Of a stretch of 64,000 nt of DNA, positions 1 to 9,223 are shown in pieces. This stretch comes from an uncultured Lachnospiraceae bacterium. GTDB lineage: Bacteria; Bacillota_A; Clostridia; Lachnospirales; Lachnospiraceae. How positions within the stretch are numbered: the stretch's first letter is position 1; every line of letters begins with the position of its first letter. The DNA lies in contig CAJLNC010000003.1 in assembly GCA_905207905.1 (NCBI GenBank), forward strand, positions 7,374 to 71,373. The letters are read 5' to 3'. A program made the translations under genes and the position numbers. Under the pieces are notes generated by a model that was given only the letters and a program-made list of their open reading frames with translations, was not told where the DNA came from and made no database searches.

Positions 1-531
1 AGCAGTTTTACCAGTCTGACGGTCTCCGATGATCAGCTCTCGCTGGCCCCTTCCAATAGGCACCATGGAGTCAATGGCTTTGATTCCTGTCTGGAGAGGC
101 TCATGCACAGATTTCCTCTCACAGATACCGGGAGCAGGGCTCTCGATGGCACGATATTCCTTGGTCACAATGGGACCTGCCCCGTCAATGGGCTGCCCCA
201 GTGCGTTTACCACCCGGCCGATCATAGCCTCTCCCACCGGCACAGAAACCACCTTGCCGGTGCGCTTTACCGTCTGCCCTTCACCAATGTTCTCATCAGA
301 GCCAAACAGTACGATGGAGACGCTGTTTTCCTCCAGGTTTTGAGCCATGCCAAAGCTGCCGTCCTCAAACTCCAGCAGCTCACCGGCCATGCAGTTGGTC
401 AAACCGCTGGCTCTGGCAATTCCATCACCCACCATTAAAATCGTACCCGTCTCGCTCTGCTGGATCGCATTGTCATAATATTTGATCTGGCTTCGGATGA
501 CTTTGGATATTTCTTCAGGTTTTAATTGCAT
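1..531 (-). CDS. atpA: F1 ATP synthase alpha subunit, N-terminal part
   Basis: Only the first 177 codons are present; the gene runs off the left edge. The alpha subunit forms the F1 hexamer with beta and carries the non-catalytic nucleotide sites. The sequence opens with [16 protein letters not shown], shows the beta-barrel segment with [13 protein letters not shown] near residue 130, and ends at the Walker A motif GDRQTGKT at residues 169-176. The ATG lies 17 bases after the atpH stop, and a purine-rich AGGAAA precedes it. It is the last visible gene of the atp operon. Identity is certain; the rest of the gene and the gamma, beta and epsilon genes presumably lie further left. Confidence 0.97.
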   Translation of the reverse strand, partial: MQLKPEEISKVIRSQIKYYDNAIQQSETGTILMVGDGIARASGLTNCMAGELLEFEDGSFGMAQNLEENSVSIVLFGSDENIGEGQTVKRTGKVVSVPVGEAMIGRVVNALGQPIDGAGPIVTKEYRAIESPAPGICERKSVHEPLQTGIKAIDSMVPIGRGQRELIIGDRQTGKTA

Positions 532-548
532 GTTTCCTTTCCCATCCT

Positions 549-1088
549 TTAAACAATTATTTCGTTCAGTTTCTTAGAAAGTCCGGTCAGCCGTCCCTGC
601 ACAGTTCCGTCTAACTGCTTTCCTTCCAGTTCTATCCGCAGACCGCCCAGCACAGAAGGATCTGTCACTTGAATCAGATGCACTGTCTTTCCGCTCATCT
701 TCTCCAGCTTCTCCTTCAGAGCAGCCAGTTGGCTCTCTGTCAGCGCTACTGCACTGGTAACCGCTGCCTCTGCAATATTGTGGTCTGCATTATACCGCCG
801 TACATACTCCTCACAGCATCCTGCGTATTCGCTGAGAATATTTCTCTCGCACAGCAGCTTCAAAAAATTCAGTAGATAGCGCTCCGCCTGGCCGCCAAAA
901 GCATCCTCGATCAGTTTTGTCCGCTCTGTTTTGGGAAGGGACGGTTCTGACAGAAGCCGCACATAATCCGGATTCTCCCGAAACAAAGTGCGGACTTCCT
1001 GAGTCTGCTCCATCAGCACTTCGGTAAGCCCCTCTTCGGCAGCAAGCTCATAAAGGCTGCCGCCATATAATCTGGCAGTCGCCGTCAT
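549..1088 (-). CDS. atpH: F1 ATP synthase delta subunit
   Basis: A 179-aa protein of usual delta (OSCP) length that joins the F1 head to the b-subunit stalk. The N-terminal helical domain runs to about residue 105. The C-terminal part has the family pattern around [11 protein letters not shown] and ends near [21 protein letters not shown], a typical delta signature (GGxxxxxGxxxxDxS type). Its ATG overlaps the atpF stop by four bases, so translation is probably coupled. Position between atpF and atpA is the standard bacterial order. Confidence 0.95.
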   Translation of the reverse strand: MTATARLYGGSLYELAAEEGLTEVLMEQTQEVRTLFRENPDYVRLLSEPSLPKTERTKLIEDAFGGQAERYLLNFLKLLCERNILSEYAGCCEEYVRRYNADHNIAEAAVTSAVALTESQLAALKEKLEKMSGKTVHLIQVTDPSVLGGLRIELEGKQLDGTVQGRLTGLSKKLNEIIV

Positions 1089-1588
1089 GATGTCTCACCT
1101 ACATTCGCAATAAATTCATCAATGAGTTTTTTGTGATCCTCCTGACTGATCTCACGCTCGATTACCTTTCCGGCAATCTCCATCGCCATATCGCCAATTT
1201 CATCCTTGATTTCATTGACTGCTTTTCTCTTTTCCTGAGCAATATCCTTCTCAGCCTTCTGCTTCATGGCTGCTGCCTCCATGGCCGCGCCTTTCAGCAG
1301 TTCTTCGCTCTGAACCGCTGCCGTTCTCTGGGCTGTGGTCAGAATCTCGTTGGCCTTGCTCTTTGCCTCTGCCATGTTCTGCTCATACTCTGCTTTCATG
1401 GCTTCCGCTTCGTCCTTCGCCTTCACCGCATCCTGGATCTGCGCATCTGCCATCGCTTTGCGTTTTTCCAAAATTTGATTAATGGGCTTAAAGAGAAAAC
1501 GCTTAATGAGATACACCTGGAGGAACAGATTGCAGATCATGGCCACAAATGTCCATGGCACAATCCCTACTAATTCCTGTACCTGCAT
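1085..1588 (-). CDS. atpF: Fo ATP synthase b subunit
   Basis: Peripheral stalk subunit of 167 aa. One N-terminal membrane helix (about residues 8-28, PWTFVAMICNLFLQVYLI) leads into a long charged coiled coil rich in E, K, A and Q, as in all b subunits. An in-frame codon nine residues upstream (1615) exists, but AGGAGG lies nine bases before the ATG at 1588, so I take that start. The 3' end overlaps atpH by four bases. Confidence 0.94.
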   Translation of the reverse strand: MQVQELVGIVPWTFVAMICNLFLQVYLIKRFLFKPINQILEKRKAMADAQIQDAVKAKDEAEAMKAEYEQNMAEAKSKANEILTTAQRTAAVQSEELLKGAAMEAAAMKQKAEKDIAQEKRKAVNEIKDEIGDMAMEIAGKVIEREISQEDHKKLIDEFIANVGETS

Positions 1589-1621
1589 AACGTATAACCT
1601 CCTGTTGTTCTTCACTGTCTC

Positions 1622-1645
1622 CTGCAGGTAGCTTCACCTGCAGGC
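1622..1645 (-). other. Hairpin between atpE and atpF
   Basis: A perfect 9-bp stem, CCTGCAGGT paired with ACCTGCAGG around a six-base loop, sits in the 113-bp gap between atpE and atpF. Nothing resembling a T tract follows on the minus strand, so it is more likely an mRNA processing or stability element than a terminator. Such an element would fit the need for many c subunits per complex; that role is inference. Confidence 0.5.
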
Positions 1646-1701
1646 TCCGCACCTGGCCCTCATGGACTGCTCCCAGTCCTGGTGACCAATGGGCAGGATC
1701 C

Positions 1702-1992
<291 letters not shown>

Positions 1993-2178
1993 CTATAATT
2001 CCATTTTCTAATTAAGTGCTGCCCCTCCAAAGTTCCTGTACCTTTCTGAAACCAGGTTTGATTCCGCCTTTCCCCAGCTTCTTTCGGTCAGCTTGCTTCT
2101 TTAAGGCCGCTTTGCCAAGGCTCTTCCTTACCTTGTTCAGAGCCTATCCACCGGCTTTGCCGGATGTTTTCGTCGGGG

Positions 2179-2937
2179 TTACCCCTCTGCCGCATTGGCA
2201 ATATACATGGTGGTAAGCATACAGAAAATAAATGCCTGCATAAACCCGGTAAACCAGTCAAAATAGAATGACAGGATCGCCGGAATGCCTACCGACAAAA
2301 TGGGGATATGTGAGAGCACATCACCCACCACGCCGGGAATCAGTCCCAGCAGTGCGGAACTGGCCAGGGCCAAAGCCGCATAGATCAGTCCATTGATTAC
2401 AATACCGGAAAGAATGTTCCCAAAATGACGGCAGGCCATACTAACTGGTGTCGCCAGCTCGGAGAGCACATTAAAAGGCGTCATGATAGCAATCGGGGTG
2501 GTAAATCCTTTCAGATAACCGCCCACACCTCCTGCCTTAATCTTCTGTCCGGTAATCATAATAAATACAACTACCGCCCAGGCTGCTTCTGTGGACAGAT
2601 CTGCCGTTGGGCTTCTAAGACCGGTTAAACTAATCAGATTGGAAACCAGGCTGGTAATAAACAGCGCTGCCACAAAGGGAATCAGATACCGGAATTTCTC
2701 TCCCATGTTCCCAATCACGAAGCTGTTGGCCTTCTCCACCAGCATCTCTGCCAGCGCCTGCCGCTTGGAAATATTTTCCACCTTCAGATCTCTGGTCAGC
2801 CAGATACACAATCCTGTAATCACCAGCATCACAATCCAACTGACCACAATGGTTTCACTCAGCTGAAACCTTCCCAGAATGGGGAAATCAATGGGCACAG
2901 TAAAAAAGACCTTCGCTCCGGAGATATCAAGTTCCAT
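2179..2937 (-). CDS. atpB: Fo ATP synthase a subunit (stator)
   Basis: A 252-aa polytopic protein that forms the ion half-channels against the c ring. The essential arginine is R170 in MACRHFGNILSG, matching the conserved R-x-FGN motif. Several hydrophobic segments span residues 28-48, 82-105, 118-132 and most of the C-terminal half. It starts one base into the end of the upstream atpI-like gene, showing tight coupling. Length is normal for Firmicutes. Confidence 0.96.
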   Translation of the reverse strand: MELDISGAKVFFTVPIDFPILGRFQLSETIVVSWIVMLVITGLCIWLTRDLKVENISKRQALAEMLVEKANSFVIGNMGEKFRYLIPFVAALFITSLVSNLISLTGLRSPTADLSTEAAWAVVVFIMITGQKIKAGGVGGYLKGFTTPIAIMTPFNVLSELATPVSMACRHFGNILSGIVINGLIYAALALASSALLGLIPGVVGDVLSHIPILSVGIPAILSFYFDWFTGFMQAFIFCMLTTMYIANAAEG

Positions 2938-3371
2938 TAAACATCACCTCCCGTCTTATTTGGTTTGAAAATCGCTCTGGCTTTGATACCAAAGCTGGGA
3001 AATAAAAGCGGTACGATGCCGGCCGCAAACTGAAAGCACGGCGCCGCAATCGCCACTATAATCCACAAGATCTGAAGCATCAGACGCTGAGAGTAGCTGG
3101 CCTTCATCTGCATTCTGGCTGCGTCCTCATTGGTCTGGCCGGCCACCTTCTGAACCGTCAGCCCCATAAGGAAGAAGTTCAGCACTGCAACAGCCCCTCC
3201 CACCAGACCACCCAGAATCACGGTATAGTCAAAGGGTACCTTCTCTGGCATAAAGCCGTGAAGCAGGGCAAATACCACCCACATAAGCGCCACACCAATA
3301 CCAGTATAAAGAATAATATGTTTTGTTTCTTTTTTTACTGCCGGCTGGATATTCTCAAAAAATTTACTCAT
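2937..3371 (-). CDS. atpI: AtpI-like membrane protein of the ATP synthase operon
   Basis: A 144-aa protein with four likely membrane segments (about residues 20-40, 48-72, 92-112 and 114-130). Position directly before atpB and the size fit the ATP synthase protein I family, thought to help c-ring assembly or Mg2+ supply. The match is by topology and location rather than by a strict motif. GAGGAG lies eight bases before the ATG. It overlaps atpB by one base. Confidence 0.8.
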   Translation of the reverse strand: MSKFFENIQPAVKKETKHIILYTGIGVALMWVVFALLHGFMPEKVPFDYTVILGGLVGGAVAVLNFFLMGLTVQKVAGQTNEDAARMQMKASYSQRLMLQILWIIVAIAAPCFQFAAGIVPLLFPSFGIKARAIFKPNKTGGDV

Positions 3372-3421
3372 AGCTGCTCCTCATCATCCTATGTTCTGCA
3401 TAAAATCATCAATCCTGCTGC

Positions 3422-3691
3422 TCAGTCATGTCTGTTAAAGAAAACCTTTTCTTTTTTTTCTTTCTTTTCCTGACTCTGTTTCTTCAGCACAGACAGATAC
3501 AGCTTATAAGCCACCATACCGGATCCCCCCAGACCAAAGAAAAAACCAAAAATAAAAATCCAGCCGCCCCATCCGAAACGACTGTAAAGCCACCAGCACA
3601 ATGCCAGGCACAGCAAAAGCGGCGTGATCAGGGAAAGTCCAAACTGCGTCAGCAGGGAAAGATTCTTCAGCATATTTGACCAGTTTTTCAT
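3422..3691 (-). CDS. AtpZ/AtpI-family small membrane protein, first gene of atp operon
   Basis: An 89-aa protein with two membrane helices (about 14-36 and 42-66) and a lysine/glutamate-rich tail. The GGWIFIFGFFFGLGGSG segment resembles the glycine-rich second helix of AtpZ-type proteins, which form a cation channel with AtpI in some bacteria. AAGGAG lies seven bases before the ATG, and the operon promoter is immediately upstream. Family call rests on topology, glycine pattern and operon position. Confidence 0.75.
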   Translation of the reverse strand: MKNWSNMLKNLSLLTQFGLSLITPLLLCLALCWWLYSRFGWGGWIFIFGFFFGLGGSGMVAYKLYLSVLKKQSQEKKEKKEKVFFNRHD

Positions 3692-3718
3692 TTTGGCTCT
3701 CCTTAATATTATCTTTCT

Positions 3719-3747
3719 ATTTTATAGTATTTTTTTTATAATGTCCA
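3719..3747 (-). promoter_or_regulatory. Sigma-A type promoter of the atp operon
   Basis: On the minus strand TGGACA (3747-3742) is followed after exactly 17 bases by TAAAAT (3724-3719). Both boxes match consensus at five of six positions. The start codon of the first atp gene lies 28 bases further downstream, with its ribosome site between. Confidence 0.75.
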
Positions 3748-3852
3748 GCTTTTGCCTGCTGTTGTACCCACTTTTTTATGTAATTTTCATAAATTCCTTT
3801 TTTTCTCGATCTGTGTATGGTAGTATCAATGTACAAGAGACGTATTATCCCC

Positions 3853-3880
3853 TATACACGGATGCTACCATCTGTGTATA
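3853..3880. promoter_or_regulatory. Inverted repeat, possible operator
   Basis: TATACACGGATG and CATCTGTGTATA form 12-base arms with one mismatch around a 4-base spacer. A further half-site, GATCTGTGTAT, lies at 3808-3818. The dyad lies in the divergent region between the atp promoter and the 93-aa gene. It is not GC-rich and has no T tract, so an operator is likelier than a terminator. No cognate regulator is identified. Confidence 0.45.
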
Positions 3881-3986
3881 AAACACAAGTCCGGTCTCTG
3901 CATGAGGCTGGCATCCCTGCAGAAGACTATGCATTTGCTGTATACCCGCAATCGTTTCTTCCGACAAACGGAAAGGAGGCGCTCTT

Positions 3987-4268
3987 ATGCTCACTCTATT
4001 GAACCGAAAAAAACTTTTGACAGATGTTTCCTCAGAAGAAATTGCCAGAGTGATCGAAATTTTAAAGCAAAACCATCTGGAATACGAAGTTGTGTCCAAA
4101 CGAACTCAGTCTACCTATGCCATGCATGCCAGGGCCAAGCACGGAATGCGCGCCGGATTTGGAGAGGCCCGGGTAGTCTCTGATTGCATCGGCCCTGTCT
4201 CCTTTGTTTATCATATTTATGTGCGCGGGAAAGATCTGGCCAGAGCCAGAAACCTGGCGGGAATATGA
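3987..4268 (+). CDS. Conserved-looking 93-aa protein of unknown function
   Basis: I do not recognise this protein. AAAGGAGG precedes the ATG, which supports translation. It is cytoplasmic, with no membrane segment or signal peptide: an N-terminal amphipathic helix (residues 1-30, with SSEEIARVIEILKQNHLEYEV) then a basic central part containing two histidines (AMHARAKHGMRAGFGEAR) and a C-terminal strand-rich part with VYHIYVRGKDLARAR. The helix-strand layout resembles small DUF2007-like signal-transducing folds, but this is only a guess. It is transcribed away from the atp operon and stands alone. Confidence 0.65.
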   Translation: MLTLLNRKKLLTDVSSEEIARVIEILKQNHLEYEVVSKRTQSTYAMHARAKHGMRAGFGEARVVSDCIGPVSFVYHIYVRGKDLARARNLAGI

Positions 4269-4386
4269 TCTATTTTTTGGAGCAGGCTTTTTCCTCTCCG
4301 AATGCATACTGCAGATCCAAGCGGCGCCTTTTGCACTTCTGCCCGTCACATTTTTATGGAATCGCTGCCGCTTGGCAAAAAATCCC

Positions 4387-5415
4387 TCACTCTTCCCTCC
4401 AGATTTCCCGACAAATTTCTATAATCAAAAGCAGACTGGCAGGACCGGTGATGATTCCTCCCACGCCGAACAGACATACCCCTGCGTAGACCGCAAGAGC
4501 AAACACAAAAGGATACACACCGATTTTTCCACCCACCAGCCTGGGCTCCAACAATTCCCGAACTGTATTGGTCACCAAAAAAAGCAGTCCGTACCCCAAT
4601 GCCTGCTTCCACTCTCTTTGCAGCAAAAGCACGATGCCCCACGGTATCAGCACTGTTCCAGTCCCTAAAAAAGGCAAAGCATCCAATAATCCGATCAGTA
4701 TCCCCAAAACCAGGAAATAAGGATTTCCCAAAAGATACAGTCCGCCAATACAAAGCAGGATAATGATGCCCATAATGATCACCTGAGATTTCAGGTAAGC
4801 GCCTCCTACCTGAAACATCCGGTCAGTCACATGCCTCACATGACGAAAAGACTGGTAACTGTTAAGTTTCTCCCGAATTTCATCATAATCTTTCATAAGC
4901 AGCAACATGGCAATATAAATCAGAAACACAAACCCAATCACTTCTATGAAGCCTTTCACATACTGTACTGAGTGATTAAAAAGCTCCGGAATCAACTTTC
5001 CGTCTATCTGAACCTGAACATTTGCAAGAGTGCGGTTTACCAAAGACCGAATTCGCTCTGCCTTCACCCCTAGTTGTTGTTCCAGAGACAAGCAGCAATC
5101 ATCCAGAAACCGCTCCATCTGATGCTGGTAGACATCAAAATTAGAAAGTATCTGAAAAACCTGTTTTACCACCGCACCTACTAAAAAATAGACGCCCACC
5201 CCTACCCCCAGAAATACAAGGAACACCAGCACCCCCATAATCACTTCCTTTTTCCATGGAAGCTTACTTCGGATCTTTTTCAACACAGGGTGAAACGCCT
5301 GCACCAGTATCCAGGCAATCAAAAAGGGAATTACATAGGGCAGCACATATTTCATAGAAAGAAATACTGCCAACGTAACTCCCAAGATCACTGCTATCTG
5401 TCTTTTCTCTGTCAT
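4387..5415 (-). CDS. AI-2E family / YtvI-like membrane permease
   Basis: A 342-aa polytopic protein. Hydrophobic pairs at the N terminus, a soluble region near residues 90-150, and a C-terminal block of helices with the family's DALPFLGTGTVLIPWG and LVTNTVRELLEPRLVGGKIG segments identify the AI-2E transporter (PurR-regulated permease PerM/YtvI) family. The latter motif (E-P-x-L-x-G) is the family hallmark. An upstream start at 5466 is possible, but AAAGGA lies nine bases before the ATG at 5415. It follows the rluA-like gene by 62 bases. Substrate is unknown; YtvI is linked to sporulation in Bacillus. Confidence 0.85.
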   Translation of the reverse strand: MTEKRQIAVILGVTLAVFLSMKYVLPYVIPFLIAWILVQAFHPVLKKIRSKLPWKKEVIMGVLVFLVFLGVGVGVYFLVGAVVKQVFQILSNFDVYQHQMERFLDDCCLSLEQQLGVKAERIRSLVNRTLANVQVQIDGKLIPELFNHSVQYVKGFIEVIGFVFLIYIAMLLLMKDYDEIREKLNSYQSFRHVRHVTDRMFQVGGAYLKSQVIIMGIIILLCIGGLYLLGNPYFLVLGILIGLLDALPFLGTGTVLIPWGIVLLLQREWKQALGYGLLFLVTNTVRELLEPRLVGGKIGVYPFVFALAVYAGVCLFGVGGIITGPASLLLIIEICREIWREE

Positions 5416-5477
5416 TCTCCTGCATCCTTTCACCTGTCTGCTGATAACAGCCCCACAGCAGACCAATCCGTGTCCGT

Positions 5478-6383
5478 TTACAGAATCCCTTCGCCCTGTA
5501 CACCGACCTGTGATTCTAGTATGGATGCAAATTCCTGAAAATATTCTCCTTTTGGCCTGCAGGAAAATCTCATTTTCCTTCCGCTGCCCGGGTGAAAAAA
5601 CTCCAAAAAAGCTGCGCAGAGAGCCAGCGAAGCAGGACTGTGTTCCTCCATCCCGTACTTCCGGTCTCCATATAGGGGCATCCCTGTCCCTGCCATCTGC
5701 ACCCGGATCTGATGATGGCGTCCGGTATAAAGGCGGATCTTTACCAGCGCTTTATTTTCCTCCCTTTCCAGAATCTCATATTTCAGCTTTGCCAGTTTTG
5801 CCCCTGGCTCCCCCGCCTTCCCAATGCGGGAGGTATTGGTTCTTCCGTCTTTCACCAGGTAATCTTCAAGAGAATGGAACCTTCCCATGCCAGTCTTGTT
5901 CCCTCCGCAGAGTTCTTGTCCCTGCGGATCCGCTTGACCTGGCTTCTCCTTCCACGATCCCTTTTCCTGAAAACCTTCTTGATCTGGCTTCTCCTTCCAA
6001 AATCTTTTTCCCTGGGAATCGTCTTCGTACAAGTTCTCTTCTCCCATCTCCTGGCTTCTGGGGTGCTTCGAAATTCTGTGTGTAGGCAGGTGCGTGACTG
6101 CCAGATAAGTTTTTTTCATTCTTCCATCCGTCAGCTGCGCACTCAGTTTCTTTGCCGCTTCCGGAGTCTTGGCAAATACAAGCACTCCCTCCACCGGCTG
6201 ATCCAGCCGATGCACCACTGCCAGATAGGGTTCTCTCTGTTTTCCCTTTTCCTGCCCTTTCTCCCACAGATAATTCTTCAGAATGCTCTCCAGATCCTTC
6301 ACGCCCATCCTTGCACTCTGAACCGGCAGTCCGGCTTCCTTATAGCAGACCATCAGCTGCTTATCTTCATATAAGATCTCCAT
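5478..6383 (-). CDS. RluA-type pseudouridine synthase with a low-complexity insert
   Basis: A 301-aa enzyme that isomerises uridine to pseudouridine in RNA. The catalytic aspartate is D61 in VVHRLDQPVEGVLVFAKT. The C-terminal motif LYTGRHHQIRVQMA and PLYGDRKYG are also intact. There is no N-terminal S4 domain. Unusually, residues about 108-185 hold a hydrophilic insert with repeated units (FWKEKPDQEGFQEKG then SWKEKPGQADPQG), which splits the catalytic domain between its first and second halves. AGGAGA precedes the ATG. It follows the response regulator by 69 bases and may share its operon. Confidence 0.9.
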   Translation of the reverse strand: MEILYEDKQLMVCYKEAGLPVQSARMGVKDLESILKNYLWEKGQEKGKQREPYLAVVHRLDQPVEGVLVFAKTPEAAKKLSAQLTDGRMKKTYLAVTHLPTHRISKHPRSQEMGEENLYEDDSQGKRFWKEKPDQEGFQEKGSWKEKPGQADPQGQELCGGNKTGMGRFHSLEDYLVKDGRTNTSRIGKAGEPGAKLAKLKYEILEREENKALVKIRLYTGRHHQIRVQMAGTGMPLYGDRKYGMEEHSPASLALCAAFLEFFHPGSGRKMRFSCRPKGEYFQEFASILESQVGVQGEGIL

Positions 6384-6452
6384 ATCCCTGGTCTCTCCTG
6401 ATTTCTGACAATCCTTCCTGCCATCGTTGTCTCAAAATGCAATGTCGGTTCC

Positions 6453-7142
6453 TTACATCTTAAACCGATAGCCTACCCCCCAGATTGTCTCTATGTACTG
6501 GGGCTTTGCAGAATTAGTCTCTATCTTTTCCCGAATCTTCTTGATATGTACCGTAACTGTGGCGATATCTCCAATGGATTCCATATCCCAGATTTCCTTG
6601 AACAGTTCATCCTTGGTAAATACATGATTTGGATTCTGTGCCAGGAACGTAAGCAGATCAAATTCCTTGGTGGTAAAAGTCTTTTCTGTTCCGTTGACCC
6701 AGACTCTTCTGGCAGTTTTGTCGATTTTAAGTCCTCGGATCTCTACAATATCATTGGCCTGCACGTTCATATTTACCAGACGCTCATATCGCGCCAGATG
6801 TGCTTTCACTCTGGCTACCAGCTCGCTGGGGCTGAAAGGTTTGGTCATGTAGTCATCTGCCCCAAGGCCCAGTCCCCGGATCTTGTCAATGTCATCTTTT
6901 TTCGCTGAAACCATGATAATAGGAGTATTTTTGGTCTCCCGCACCTGCTTGCAAATGTCAAAACCATTGATGCCCGGAAGCATCAGATCTAAAATCAAAA
7001 GATCAAACGATTCCTCCAGAGCACGTTTCATTCCCTGCATTCCCTCGTTCTCTATCTCTACCTCAAATCCACTGAGTTCCAGATAGTCTCTCTCCAAATC
7101 TGCAATACTGATCTCATCCTCAATAATTAATATCCTGCTCAT
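6453..7142 (-). CDS. OmpR-family response regulator
   Basis: A 229-aa two-domain regulator. Receiver residues are the acidic pair E8/D9, phosphorylation site D52 (LLILDLMLPG) and K101 (YMTKPFS). The C-terminal winged helix runs from about residue 130 and contains TTKEFDLLTFLAQNPNHVFTKDEL and the closing ETIWGVGYRFKM. Its ATG overlaps the stop of the kinase gene by four bases, so the two are one transcriptional unit with the kinase first, the less usual order. The target genes cannot be read from sequence. Confidence 0.95.
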   Translation of the reverse strand: MSRILIIEDEISIADLERDYLELSGFEVEIENEGMQGMKRALEESFDLLILDLMLPGINGFDICKQVRETKNTPIIMVSAKKDDIDKIRGLGLGADDYMTKPFSPSELVARVKAHLARYERLVNMNVQANDIVEIRGLKIDKTARRVWVNGTEKTFTTKEFDLLTFLAQNPNHVFTKDELFKEIWDMESIGDIATVTVHIKKIREKIETNSAKPQYIETIWGVGYRFKM

Positions 7143-8623
7143 ACAGATACCTCCTGATATTTTCTAAGCACAAAGTGCAAAGTTGTTCCCTGGCCAATCT
7201 TGCTGCTGACCCATATCTTTCCCCCATGATCTTCGATAATTTTTTTTACTATGGACAACCCGATACCGCTTCCACCCTGAGCTGAATTTCTGGAAGCGTC
7301 TGTCCGGTAAAAACGATCAAAAATATTGGGAAGATCTCTGGCTTCCATCCCTTTTCCGTTATCCTCCAGCTCAACCTGAATAAAATCTCCCACATCTGTA
7401 ATCCGAAGCTCGATCTGCCCCTTGGGTTTATCCAGGTATTTGATAGAATTTCCCACAATGTTGTTGATCACCCGCTTCATTTGCTCCGCATCTGCGATTA
7501 CCATAGTGCTCTTATCCACCTGGTTCAAATAGGTAAACCGAATATTTCTCCCCTCCAGATCCAGGCACAGCTCCTCTGCACAATCATCGAAATACTCCGC
7601 CACATTCAGCTTATTAAACGTATAGGGTATCCGGTTGGTATCAATTTTAGAATAAAAGGTAAGCTCATTAATCAACCGGTCCATATCGTTGGCCTTATTA
7701 TAGATGGTCTTAATATAACGATCCATTTTCTCCGGCGTATCCGCAACCCCATCCATAATTCCTTCCACATACCCTTTCACCGTAGTGATGGGCGTCTTCA
7801 AATCATGGGAAATATTGCTGATCAGCTCCTTACTCTCCTGATCAAACTTCTCCCTTTCATCTTCTGACTCTTTTAGCCGGCTGCGCATAGACTCAAAATC
7901 GCCGCAGAGCTCACTGATCTCGTCATCTCCCTCTGTCTCCAGAGTAAAATCAAGATCACCGGCCTTTACCCGCTTGGTAGCCTCTTTCAGCTTATTAAGC
8001 GGAGTAATGATGCCCGCATAAATCCAGAAGATCATAACACCTCCGGTAAACACCAGGATCACCACAATGGCAATCATCATGTCAACGAGCAGAGACCTCA
8101 TCTGCGGAAGGCCTCCGCTTGCAGATATTACAATAAACGCACTCCCCTGGCTTCCATCCGAAAAATCTATATCAATCTGCTTCAGAAGCACCTTTACATC
8201 TCTGCCTATGTAGGTTCCGCTGTCAGAAGTCAGATCCTCCTCTCCGTAAGGCGGAAGCTGATGAAAAATTCTGTCTATATTTTCTTCCGTCCCCTTATAA
8301 TAAAGCTCCTTGCCCTTTCTCAGCACAAGATAGGAAAACTTTGACTCCAGCTCTCCATTCATCTCCTCCAGATACTCCACATCTAAAAAGCTGTCCGGAT
8401 CACGCTTTGCCTGGTGTTTCAGCTTATCGCACAGCGCCTCTGTAGAGCGGCTCAGTACCTGCATAGAATTCGCCAAGGACTCCAGAGTAAATTCAATTCC
8501 ATAAGTTTTCTCAATAGATTTTACCTGATATTGACTGAAAAAAAAGATCGCTGCTCCAAACAGCACAATAGGCACCAGAATCACTCCGCAAAAAGCAATG
8601 ATCAATCTGGTTTTTAACTTCAT
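7139..8623 (-). CDS. Membrane sensor histidine kinase
   Basis: A 494-aa kinase partner of the adjacent response regulator. One helix at residues 8-30, an extracellular sensor of about 150 residues, a second helix at about 181-204, HAMP to about 260, then HisKA with H273 in ISNISHDLKTPIT. The ATP-binding part shows the N box (RVINNIVGNSIKY), DNGKGM and GGSGIGLSIVKKI. A GTG five codons upstream is possible, but it lies inside the GAGGG ribosome site of the ATG at 8623, so that ATG is preferred. The signal sensed is unknown. Confidence 0.93.
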   Translation of the reverse strand: MKLKTRLIIAFCGVILVPIVLFGAAIFFFSQYQVKSIEKTYGIEFTLESLANSMQVLSRSTEALCDKLKHQAKRDPDSFLDVEYLEEMNGELESKFSYLVLRKGKELYYKGTEENIDRIFHQLPPYGEEDLTSDSGTYIGRDVKVLLKQIDIDFSDGSQGSAFIVISASGGLPQMRSLLVDMMIAIVVILVFTGGVMIFWIYAGIITPLNKLKEATKRVKAGDLDFTLETEGDDEISELCGDFESMRSRLKESEDEREKFDQESKELISNISHDLKTPITTVKGYVEGIMDGVADTPEKMDRYIKTIYNKANDMDRLINELTFYSKIDTNRIPYTFNKLNVAEYFDDCAEELCLDLEGRNIRFTYLNQVDKSTMVIADAEQMKRVINNIVGNSIKYLDKPKGQIELRITDVGDFIQVELEDNGKGMEARDLPNIFDRFYRTDASRNSAQGGSGIGLSIVKKIIEDHGGKIWVSSKIGQGTTLHFVLRKYQEVSV

Positions 8624-8828
8624 ATCTGCCCTCACCACCCTGCTCTTTATTCTTTATAAACGACCGCATCCATCCCCCTGCTGCGAATCGCTTTTGCAAT
8701 ATCTGAATTTAGAGCAAAACTGCAGGAATGGGAGGTGCAAAACAATTCGTCAGGTATCTTTAACCCTGACAACTGTGCAAAAGCCAACACTCATTGTTCC
8801 TTGTATTCCGTTGCTGACATCTAATAAG

Positions 8829-8837
8829 AGTATACCA
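8829..8837 (-). promoter_or_regulatory. Extended -10 promoter for the kinase/regulator operon
   Basis: On the minus strand TGG followed directly by TATACT forms an extended -10 element. No good -35 box lies at the expected distance, which extended -10 promoters tolerate. Transcription from here would give a leader of about 200 bases before the kinase start at 8623. Confidence 0.4.
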
Positions 8838-9057
8838 TATCCTGTATCTTTTATCATCTAAATAAAAATTCCTAATTCTAAATTTTCTATAAAAGCAGAA
8901 CCGTCTTTTTTATAAAACATGCTCGTTTATGGAACGTAATTCAATCGAAATGAGATTTAAAAATCGTGAAAGGGACTCTTTCTAAACACGATTTGAGTTT
9001 GAAAACGCTTATTGGAATGTTTGGTGCATCAAAACCAGAGCAGCTCTTTTTCGCAAT

Positions 9058-9223
9058 TTGACCGCCGAATTTTTCCTTCAGGGCTTTTGACACCCGAATC
9101 AAAAAGGGGGTGTTGCAAAAACCCTCCGGGGTACCCTTTCGAGTGATTTTTCTCCGAAAACGAACACGTTTTCTGCGAAAAACGCACCGAAAATCCACCG
9201 GGGGCTGTATTTTGCAACACCCC
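9058..9223. repeat. Inverted-repeat element, copy 1
   Basis: A 117-bp core (9107-9223) is bounded by perfect 14-base terminal inverted repeats, GGGGTGTTGCAAAA and its complement. The interior is itself a long imperfect hairpin (GTG-A-TTTTTC with GAAAAA-CG-CAC; AAAACG with CGTTTT). A second core of exactly the same length lies at 63531-63647. The shared part extends leftwards over a flank beginning near 9058 (CCGCCGAATTTTTCC). Size, terminal repeats and dispersal suggest a MITE-like or REP-like non-autonomous element. Confidence 0.75.
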
